This document shows, in pieces, positions 1 through 6,493 of a DNA stretch of 64,000 bases (position 1 is its first letter; each line of letters starts with the position of its first letter). This DNA comes from Geomonas subterranea (lineage in GTDB: Bacteria; Desulfobacterota; Desulfuromonadia; Geobacterales; Geobacteraceae). The stretch spans positions 2,294,001 to 2,358,000 of the forward strand of contig NZ_CP077683.1 in assembly GCF_019063845.1 (NCBI RefSeq), read 5' to 3'. Both the position numbers and the translations under genes were made by a program. The notes under the pieces are model-generated. The model did no database searches, was not told the origin of the DNA, and saw only the letters and a list, made by a program, of their open reading frames with translations.

Positions 1-990
1 AGGATTTCAGGAGGGGAGCCTCTTTACAACCCAGAAGGCGACTCCGTTGAATTCTGGCTGTCCTTCTGCAAAGCCCTGGACGGGCAGTTCGAATGGTTGA
101 TCGAGAATGACAAGCTCACTCTTAAAAGTGAATCAGAATGGAAGTCGATGGACGTCGAGCAGCGAAAGGCCGCGTTCCCCGTCTTCCTCAAGGCCGATAA
201 CGGCAAGGTCAGGGTCCGGTTCGACACCAATGGCCGCCTTTTCAAGTCCGAGGAGCTGACATCGAGGTTCATAGGCGGGATATATGCTCTGAAGCTGAGG
301 TGGGTTAAAATCGATCTCACCTTCTCATTGAAAGGAGCGACTTCCTACGAGGTCGATTGGTTCTTCCGTCGGAATTCCGCATTTGACCCGACGAAATTGG
401 AAAAAAGCGAAGATCTGCATTCGCACCCCCAGTGGCTACCTATCGCTCACCTAAGGGACCAGATCATCCATAATGAGGAAGCGAAGACTTTGGTCGGGAA
501 AAGTGAAGCCCTCATAAGTAGGACCTATTTCAACCCCTGTGGAGAGGTCTCACTGACTCTTGAAAGGGGTATCATGCACAACCCCGCCGAGAGGCTTTAT
601 CTATACAGCAAAGATTCACTGAATTGGACCGAATTCGGTGTGCAACTGGCGGAGGAGGGGCTGCAGCTCTCAACCACTGAAAATTGCATTTACCTGGGCC
701 AGCGACCACAGGCGATAGCTTGGCGCTACATAAAGCACGGTAAGTACGAGCTTCGTTTAAGGTGTTGGAAGCACCGCGAGACCGCATTTCTTTCATACAG
801 CATGCATCCAGCCAGCATCCGGCCCTCGTTGAAGCACCTACAGCTAACCGACTACAAAAGTTCGGCGCTTGAGCATTTGGCCAAAAGGCTGAGTATTCAA
901 AATCATCACGCCGGGAAACCGTGCCGTTTCGACACGAAGAGGTGCGATTTTTGGATTGAGCTGCTACCAATAAAAGGGAACTCTTTCTAA
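1..990 (+). CDS. unrecognised island protein, 5' end cut by window edge
   Basis: The frame is open from base 1 to a TAA at 988-990, giving at least 329 codons. The first in-frame ATG in the window is at 97, but the frame is open before it and the codons there look like protein, so the true start probably lies to the left. The product is soluble, with no signal peptide or membrane segment and many charged and aromatic residues. I do not recognise the family. It ends 44 bp before the MazG-like gene on the same strand and may be the first visible gene of a three-gene transcript with that gene and the HNH nuclease. No function is proposed. Confidence 0.7.
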   Translation, partial: RISGGEPLYNPEGDSVEFWLSFCKALDGQFEWLIENDKLTLKSESEWKSMDVEQRKAAFPVFLKADNGKVRVRFDTNGRLFKSEELTSRFIGGIYALKLRWVKIDLTFSLKGATSYEVDWFFRRNSAFDPTKLEKSEDLHSHPQWLPIAHLRDQIIHNEEAKTLVGKSEALISRTYFNPCGEVSLTLERGIMHNPAERLYLYSKDSLNWTEFGVQLAEEGLQLSTTENCIYLGQRPQAIAWRYIKHGKYELRLRCWKHRETAFLSYSMHPASIRPSLKHLQLTDYKSSALEHLAKRLSIQNHHAGKPCRFDTKRCDFWIELLPIKGNSF

Positions 991-1034
991 GCCGACGACC
1001 AGCACCGCACCACACTTTCAACCCGAGGACCTTC

Positions 1035-1391
1035 ATGGACATTAAACAGCTGCAATACGATCTCGAGGCATTTGCTGAAGCACGGGATTGGAACAAATAT
1101 CATACGCCCAAAAATCTAGCTATTGCCCTTTCTGTCGAAGCCTCCGAGTTGCTAGAAATTTTTCAGTGGCTGACGGATGACGAATCGCGAGGGATTACCA
1201 ACTCTGAACAGGATATGAGGCTTATTACTGAAGAGTTGGCAGATATTCAGATCTATCTACTTAGACTGTCAGATAAACTCAAAGTCGATCTGGAGGCCGC
1301 AGTCAAAGCGAAGGTCGTGAAAAACAGCAAAAAATATCCAGTCGAGTTGGCGAAGGGAAATGCGACCAAGTATAACAGGAGGGGCAAATGA
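1035..1391 (+). CDS. MazG-like nucleotide pyrophosphohydrolase (118 aa)
   Basis: A small all-helical protein of the MazG / RS21-C6 (dCTPase) type, a family that hydrolyses (d)NTPs to the monophosphate and pyrophosphate. The metal-binding pattern is visible: E35-x2-E38 in EASELLEIFQW, then E67-x2-D70 in EELADIQIYLLRLSDKL. The length fits single-domain members. Its last codons overlap the start of the next gene (ATGA at 1388-1391), so the two are translationally coupled. Such enzymes sanitise nucleotide pools or, in phages and defence islands, alter dNTP supply. The pairing with a nuclease suggests a defence or counter-defence role, which is inference. The substrate cannot be read from the sequence. 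Confidence 0.8.
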   Translation: MDIKQLQYDLEAFAEARDWNKYHTPKNLAIALSVEASELLEIFQWLTDDESRGITNSEQDMRLITEELADIQIYLLRLSDKLKVDLEAAVKAKVVKNSKKYPVELAKGNATKYNRRGK

Positions 1392-2467
1392 GACAGCTTA
1401 TACTGCAGCCTGCGGGGAGCGTGGAGTCCAGAGGCCACTATGATGACACGATTTTCCATCCAGTAGCTCTAGACAGAATCTCGAAGTTCGTCACCGCTGC
1501 GGAATTTGATCATCTCAAAAACCTCTATCCTGCAGGGAAGGCTCACGTCTGGGGAGTTACCTCCGGGAGAAATACCGTCAAGTGGCAAAAGATTAACAAG
1601 AACGATGTAGCTGTCTTTGCGGGGGGGATGAAAATTTTCTCGTCTGGGGAAGTCAAGTACAAGGTCCGAAACAAGTCCTTGGCGCTCAACCTTTGGGGAG
1701 AAGATGACGAGGGTCGCACTTGGGAATTCATCTACTTCCTCGACCACATACGGCAGCGAGACATCCCCTACTCGGCTCTCAACAAACATCTGGGTTATGA
1801 GCACAATGCCGTCATTCAAGGTTTTAACGTCATACCATGGGAAAAGTGTACCACCTTCCTTGCCTATCTTGATTCAGGAAAAGTAGCGACAGCCGCGTCT
1901 TCGCACACCTTGGCCCCTACAATAGAGACGTCGACAAGTGCGGGAATACCAGACAGTCCCTTAGAGGACGATGGTGAATGTACGTTACAAACAGAAGTTT
2001 CCAGTGAATACTCTGGATGTGAAGATTTTGAAAGGTTGATAAAAGATCTCGACCCAGCTAAACCACTTGATGCAACAGCCGTCGTACAGATAAGAAAAGA
2101 ACAAGTATTTTTACGAAAATTCCTCTTTGGAAGTAGGGGGACGGGCATCTGTGGTATCTGTGGGAAAGAATTCCCTGTAGATTTCCTTGTTGCTGCCCAT
2201 ATTAAAAGGCGCGCGGACTGTTCAATTGAGGAAAAACTTGATTATAAAAACAATGTCATGCCAATCTGCAAAATGGGTTGTGATGACCTTTTTGAAAAAG
2301 GGTACATTTCCATACTCAACGGCAAGATAATTCGTTGCCCCGACAAGCTCTTGACCCTGGCAATGAAGGCATACGTTGATATCCTTCACAATGGTTCCTG
2401 TCTCTATGCCACTCCAAGCAATAAAGGGTACTTTCAATGGCACGCCGACAACAGACTACGCAGGTAG
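1388..2467 (+). CDS. HNH endonuclease with an N-terminal reader-like domain; candidate type IV restriction enzyme
   Basis: The 359-residue protein has two parts. Residues 20-160 have the texture of a PUA/EVE-like modified-base reader: HVWGVTSGRNTVKWQKI, NDVAVFAGG, LALNLWGEDDEGRTWEFIYF and the closing IPYSALNKHLGY. A low-complexity linker covers about 165-215. Residues 250-312 form an HNH nuclease with a zinc knuckle: C255-x2-C258, H271 in AAHIKRR, N288-N289, C294 and C298, and the closing CDDLFEKGYISI. Known EVE-HNH and related fusions cut DNA carrying modified cytosines, so modification-dependent restriction is the best guess. The HNH call is firm; the reader assignment rests on pattern only. 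The start overlaps the MazG-like gene. Confidence 0.75.
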   Translation: MRQLILQPAGSVESRGHYDDTIFHPVALDRISKFVTAAEFDHLKNLYPAGKAHVWGVTSGRNTVKWQKINKNDVAVFAGGMKIFSSGEVKYKVRNKSLALNLWGEDDEGRTWEFIYFLDHIRQRDIPYSALNKHLGYEHNAVIQGFNVIPWEKCTTFLAYLDSGKVATAASSHTLAPTIETSTSAGIPDSPLEDDGECTLQTEVSSEYSGCEDFERLIKDLDPAKPLDATAVVQIRKEQVFLRKFLFGSRGTGICGICGKEFPVDFLVAAHIKRRADCSIEEKLDYKNNVMPICKMGCDDLFEKGYISILNGKIIRCPDKLLTLAMKAYVDILHNGSCLYATPSNKGYFQWHADNRLRR

Positions 2468-2750
2468 GCAGAGAGATTTCTGAACCAAGTTGGCTGCCAT
2501 GTCACAAGTCGGTTTTACCGAATTTGGCCTCTACCTGCCCAAACGACTTGCCGACCTTTTTGCTTTTATGGTGGTTTTGAGGAACTAAAACGGCCATGAT
2601 TTCATTTTCTACTAGAAAAAGGTAGGTCAGTGAAGCTAAGCCCTTCTTTGCCCTCGGCTATTTATCCTCCGACCTCATCCCATTGCACTAACTCTCCTAG
2701 AGGTTGAAGGTGCCGTCATCTGGGAGGGCTGACATGACTATTTATGCCAT
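2468..2750. other. intergenic stretch, nothing identified
   Basis: No convincing reading frame, hairpin or RNA is visible between the HNH gene and the first copy of the repeated leader element. Confidence 0.5.
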
Positions 2751-2843
2751 AGGAGAGGTGGGGGCGGACGTTATATAAGCAACCACTCCCCTTACCTGGA
2801 ACCCAATCCGTTCCACCCGCATAGCATTCTCAAACCTTATATA
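2751..2843 (+). repeat. island leader repeat, copy A
   Basis: A stretch of about 92 bp starting AGGAGAGGTGGGGGCGGA and ending ACCTTATATA recurs at 5030-5121 in the same orientation, roughly 80% identical with one single-base gap by hand alignment. This copy ends 11 bp before the start of the GIY-YIG gene, so it forms that gene's immediate leader. It has no open frame. It may be a promoter/leader or a nuclease target site. Confidence 0.7.
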
Positions 2844-2854
2844 GGAAGACCGAC

Positions 2855-3328
2855 ATGAGCCAACAGTTAGCCGATTCCATTAAAGCTGAATTCGAGGGTC
2901 TCACCGGCCTTGCGGTCTCGGCCGTCTACATGCCAAAGGGGAAAAGCCATTCGCCAACAAGCCTGCAACGTGGAACCTGCGGAGTCTACGTCTTCCTAAC
3001 CGATACCCAATGCTTGAAGGTGGGCAAGGCTGGTGGGAAGAGCAAGGCCAGATGGAATTCCCATCACTATTGCCTTGATGAGACCACCCCAAGCACGCTG
3101 CCTAAATCCATCTTGAGACACAAGAACGTCATTAAGAAGTTCTTCCCACCTGAGGCCCATAGAGAGATTGACGTCTTAAGCAAAATCAGTATACAGGATT
3201 GGATCAAAAATAACCTCTCCCTTATAGAGTTTGTCATCGAGGACAGCGGCGACAAGTTTGCCCTGAGCCTTCTGGAGGCGCTGGCTCAATACAGCCTGAA
3301 ACCTGTTTATGAAGGCAAAATCGAATAA
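2855..3328 (+). CDS. GIY-YIG nuclease-family protein (157 aa)
   Basis: A single-domain protein with the GIY-YIG layout: CGVYVF at residues 42-47 stands for the GIY strand, LKVGKA at 54-59 for the YIG strand, R66 follows, and E141 in LLEALAQYSLKPVYEG is the expected metal-binding glutamate. Most of this subfamily are uncharacterised. They resemble the nuclease halves of homing or mobile-element endonucleases but lack a recognisable DNA-binding domain. The ATG is preceded by AGGAAG. The 92-bp repeat lies directly upstream, and the other copy lies 2.2 kb away, which suggests duplication around this gene. Function could be DNA cleavage in defence, mobility or repair. Confidence 0.7.
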   Translation: MSQQLADSIKAEFEGLTGLAVSAVYMPKGKSHSPTSLQRGTCGVYVFLTDTQCLKVGKAGGKSKARWNSHHYCLDETTPSTLPKSILRHKNVIKKFFPPEAHREIDVLSKISIQDWIKNNLSLIEFVIEDSGDKFALSLLEALAQYSLKPVYEGKIE

Positions 3329-3430
3329 ATGCGACTTACAATCCCCTTTCTCTTGCTGTGCCTTCCAACAAATTTTGCTTGCAGCTGAGGACTGAATTCC
3401 GCAGTCACGGCCCATCCGCACAGCGACGCC

Positions 3431-4816
3431 CTAGAAATGATCAACCTCAAAGCCTAAGGCATACAGCACACGAGATATCCTATTGTTTCTGATGGGATAT
3501 TTGTCGGGTCGTGCCAATCCTATCAGCTCACCTAAGGTACTGCGGTCAATGCCCGGATATTTCCATTTTGAATTTGAGTCCGTGCACTCCCATATTTTTT
3601 CCCAAGGAGGAGACGACTCATCCCAAATGAAATAATTAAGCACCTCGAGGAAAGACTTGCCATGCTTGTTGGGATCACATAAAAACAGTTTTGCATATTG
3701 TTCTGCTTTTATTTCCTTTGAAACTTTTCCATTCTCACTGTCTAAGCCCAGTTTTTCATAAGATTTGAACTGATTTATATGATCAATTAAGGCCCAACAA
3801 TTTACTACTACTTCAGAAATGTCTTTTACGCTTAGACTAAGTATGTTTTTCTTGGAAAGAAGCTTGCGAACTATAGGCGTCCTTGTTGCAAACGATTCGG
3901 AAATTTCCGCATATGGCACTTCTTTTAAAGCCGTCCACATTGAAAAAAGTTCTCGCATCTTCTTGTCGGGATTGCTTTTATTCTGCTCATGATGCTCTTC
4001 TATTAATATCTCTACTTTTTTATCACCCTTTATGTAGTCTCCATAATACCAATCAAACATTTTATCTATTTCAGAAAAGCAATCTATCTGCCCCACCCAT
4101 GCTGGCCGCTTGTACTCTGCCATGTAGATATCAGCATACTCAGTAAGAATCTTCTGACAATATTTCCATTCCTCGATGCATCTTTTCTGGTGTTTACTTC
4201 CCTTGCTTATCTTATGTAATGGCGTTTTTTGATTAGCAAAAATTCGCCCTTTTAACTTATTCCACTCGTCGAGAAACTTTTTCTTATGCTGCCTGAGTTG
4301 GTATTCAATGTTCTCTATGTCTCTACTGTTACCCATTTCAATAAATATTTTTTGTATTCTATTTAGATCATCAGGCAGTATTGTGGAGGTATAATCTTGT
4401 AGGTTTGCAATAAAGGTCTTTATCTCGCCAAAGAAGTTCGCAAACTCGAGGCCTTCTTCGTAAAACACACCAAGTTCTATGTTGTCATAAAGGGCCTTTC
4501 CTGATAAATTGGCTGATCCGATGTAACAACCTACTCCATGAAGCCAGATTACTTTCGCGTGTAGATAATCGTATGTAGCTCTAATTTTACATTTCGGATG
4601 ACGTACACACTTTTGCAGAACACTAAGTGTATCTAAACTTACACCCTCATCTATTCTGCACCAGATATTGAGAGGCTTATCGTGTTTGATAGCTAGATCG
4701 AATAGAGTGTTGTCGGTTATATAAGCAACCGCAACGTCAATGCTTGCTGCAGAGGGGACAAGTTCAAGGATTTCTCTGAAATAGTTGTTATTAACCTCAT
4801 TCGCAATAAGTTTCAC
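3431..4816 (-). CDS. phospholipase D-like domain protein, AT-rich
   Basis: The 461-residue protein has an N-terminal PLD-type half: VDVAVAY-like strand near residue 30, then LHAKVIWLHGVGCYIGSANLSG, that is H-x-K followed by G-S-A-N, a single HKD-like motif as in nuclease-type PLD proteins of defence and restriction loci. The remaining 300 residues are charged and unassigned. The start is the GTG at 4814-4816, which has GGAGGTG seven bases upstream; a longer frame to 4852 lacks such a site. The gene is clearly richer in A+T than all others here and runs against its cargo neighbours, so it was probably acquired separately. A nuclease role is likely but unproved. Confidence 0.65.
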   Translation of the reverse strand: MKLIANEVNNNYFREILELVPSAASIDVAVAYITDNTLFDLAIKHDKPLNIWCRIDEGVSLDTLSVLQKCVRHPKCKIRATYDYLHAKVIWLHGVGCYIGSANLSGKALYDNIELGVFYEEGLEFANFFGEIKTFIANLQDYTSTILPDDLNRIQKIFIEMGNSRDIENIEYQLRQHKKKFLDEWNKLKGRIFANQKTPLHKISKGSKHQKRCIEEWKYCQKILTEYADIYMAEYKRPAWVGQIDCFSEIDKMFDWYYGDYIKGDKKVEILIEEHHEQNKSNPDKKMRELFSMWTALKEVPYAEISESFATRTPIVRKLLSKKNILSLSVKDISEVVVNCWALIDHINQFKSYEKLGLDSENGKVSKEIKAEQYAKLFLCDPNKHGKSFLEVLNYFIWDESSPPWEKIWECTDSNSKWKYPGIDRSTLGELIGLARPDKYPIRNNRISRVLYALGFEVDHF

Positions 4817-4949
4817 AAAGCACCTCCATAAACTAATCCTAGGCGTCCACAAAATATCACATTAAAAACAATTATTCAACAACAGCTCCGAGCGACCAGC
4901 TTGCATATACCGAAACAAAATTATTGGTGGTAAAATACCCATCTGAGGA

Positions 4950-4988
4950 CGTAAAGGGCCCTTTTTTTACAAAAAAGGGCCCTTTACG
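4950..4988. repeat. 39-bp perfect palindrome with 3-nt loop
   Basis: The two 18-base arms CGTAAAGGGCCCTTTTTT and AAAAAAGGGCCCTTTACG are perfect reverse complements around the loop TAC. It lies about 130 bp upstream of the PLD gene start and 41 bp before repeat copy B. T-tracts within the arms allow termination in either direction. Cruciform or protein-binding roles are also possible. Confidence 0.75.
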
Positions 4989-5029
4989 CGAGGATTCATA
5001 CGGCATCCATTCCACAACCGAACTCCTTG

Positions 5030-5121
5030 AGGAGAGGTGGGGGCGGAGGTTGAATGAGCAACCGCTCCCCTTACTCGGACCCCCTCCACTCCCCCCGCCT
5101 GGTATTACCAGACCTTATATA
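5030..5121 (+). repeat. island leader repeat, copy B
   Basis: The second copy of the element at 2751-2843. The first 18 bases and the last 10 are identical between copies, and differences are spread through the middle. Here it is not directly followed by a gene: the lipoprotein starts 227 bp later. The intervening sequence has only a 43-codon frame at 5148 without a ribosome binding site. Confidence 0.7.
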
Positions 5122-5193
5122 ATTCCCAGTTGTCCCCACGACCAGCCATGGCACCCGGATGTAGTCGGATGACCCTGAGTGGTTGGTGGGAGA

Positions 5194-5219
5194 GCCTCTT
5201 CGCGGCGACGCGAAGAGGC
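5194..5219. other. perfect 11-bp hairpin in lipoprotein leader
   Basis: GCCTCTTCGCG and CGCGAAGAGGC flank the loop GCGA. No T-run follows on either side, so a simple terminator is unlikely. It may shape the leader of the lipoprotein transcript or end the transcript begun at repeat copy B. Confidence 0.55.
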
Positions 5220-5348
5220 AAACCTTTCCCGTCCGTGGCCCTAGATTTTCACGTGGACCATGGTAGTATCCCTACTTAGTGTCAGGCGAACCTCACGGCA
5301 CAGTTAGACTGCCCTCATCGGGCAGAATACTACTAAGGGGGACGAGAG

Positions 5349-6368
5349 ATGCGGAGAGGAATGTCGGCAGTTGTCATTACCCTATTGTCAGCTGGTTGTG
5401 CAAGTAATCCCGACGTCACATTCAAGTACTACCCCGCCACATGGAAGGCATCCGCTACAGTTGTTCAGACAATTGCTTGCAGCAAAGACCAAAAACGTAT
5501 CGTCATTTCAAACGTCCCGTCTGTCGCAACAACCTACTACAGCGACCTCAAAGGGCAACCTAAGTTTTTAAAAATTAAAGATCTGGATACTTTTTGGGCA
5601 GATAGCAGCCTGACGATGAGCTTTACAGACGATGGTCGTCTTAAAAGTATCAACCAGAACACAACAGGGCAAGGAGAGACAATAATAAAGTCAGCTGTTG
5701 CTGTTTCTGCAACTCTTGCAGCACTGGCTGCAATCGAAAAAGACGTTATCCCCGAGTGTAAAGTGGTAGCGCAATTCGCAAACGACAAGCCAGTCACAAT
5801 TATCTATAGGAAGGAAGACATTGGTCCTAGTTTCATTGGCAAGACCGCAGAGATGACAGCTTCCCCCGAGAGTAAGGACCTTTACGAAGCTTTTCAGGGG
5901 AAAAAGATGGATCGAATATCTAGGCCTTATATTATGCTGATATCAAGTGACGCTATAACTACTGGTGTTGAGCCCCCGTCTGTTACATCAAACAACGTAG
6001 TCCTCCTTGAGCTTCAGAAAATTTTACCTGTAACTTTTACGTTTAAAACTTCAAAGGGTGCAGACATAGGCACTAGTAGCCTAGTGGTACCAGATACAAC
6101 ACCAAAAAATGCATTAGAATTACCCATTCCCAAAGCTGCACTTTTTGGTGGGCAATCGCTTGCACTCACCCTTACAGAAGCTGGTGCCATTAGTTCGATT
6201 ACCTACTCCAAGACTACTGGTGCAGCTGGCTCATTGAATGCGCTCGGTGCGATTGCAACTACACAAACCCCTACTACAAAAGCTGCTGAGCTGAAGGCAG
6301 AAGCAGATTTAATAGCCGCCCAGCAACGATTGACCCAATGTGCGGCGAACCCAGAAATTTGCGAATAA
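5349..6368 (+). CDS. predicted lipoprotein of unknown function
   Basis: A 339-residue protein whose N-terminus is a lipoprotein signal: basic MRRG, a hydrophobic stretch, and the lipobox LSAGC with the lipidated cysteine at residue 17. The start ATG at 5349 has a G-rich site (AAGGGGGACGAG) just upstream. After the signal the sequence is Thr/Ser/Ala-rich with predicted beta structure, and an Ala-rich helix lies near residues 105-120. The C-terminus has an Ala/Gln-rich helix and two cysteines. I do not recognise the family. A membrane-anchored protein on an integrated element could act in surface exclusion or phage blocking, but nothing in the sequence proves it. It converges with the primase gene across a nested inverted repeat. 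Confidence 0.7.
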   Translation: MRRGMSAVVITLLSAGCASNPDVTFKYYPATWKASATVVQTIACSKDQKRIVISNVPSVATTYYSDLKGQPKFLKIKDLDTFWADSSLTMSFTDDGRLKSINQNTTGQGETIIKSAVAVSATLAALAAIEKDVIPECKVVAQFANDKPVTIIYRKEDIGPSFIGKTAEMTASPESKDLYEAFQGKKMDRISRPYIMLISSDAITTGVEPPSVTSNNVVLLELQKILPVTFTFKTSKGADIGTSSLVVPDTTPKNALELPIPKAALFGGQSLALTLTEAGAISSITYSKTTGAAGSLNALGAIATTQTPTTKAAELKAEADLIAAQQRLTQCAANPEICE

Positions 6369-6393
6369 ACCTTAAAATCATGTATTGGCCGGA

Positions 6394-6479
6394 GGTGTAG
6401 GTGGTGTAGACAAATTCTGTAACTTTTCCTAGCGTTTTCTAGTTCAGAAGTTATAGATTTACCCTACACCACCTACACC
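6394..6479. repeat. nested inverted repeat between lipoprotein and primase genes
   Basis: The 16-base arm GGTGTAGGTGGTGTAG (6394-6409) is perfectly complementary to 6464-6479. Inside it, CTGTAACTT (6417-6425) pairs with AAGTTATAG (6448-6456) with one G-T wobble. Each outer arm also contains a GGTGTA-GGTGGTGTA tandem. It lies between convergent stop codons, so it could be a shared terminator, or an origin or iteron-like site for the adjacent primase-helicase. Confidence 0.65.
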
Positions 6480-6493
6480 CTTACGGCTCCTCC

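Noticed and set aside
4924-5172. 82-codon frame over the palindrome and repeat copy B
   Set aside because: No ribosome binding site, very Pro-rich low-complexity translation, and the sequence is better explained by the palindrome and repeat.
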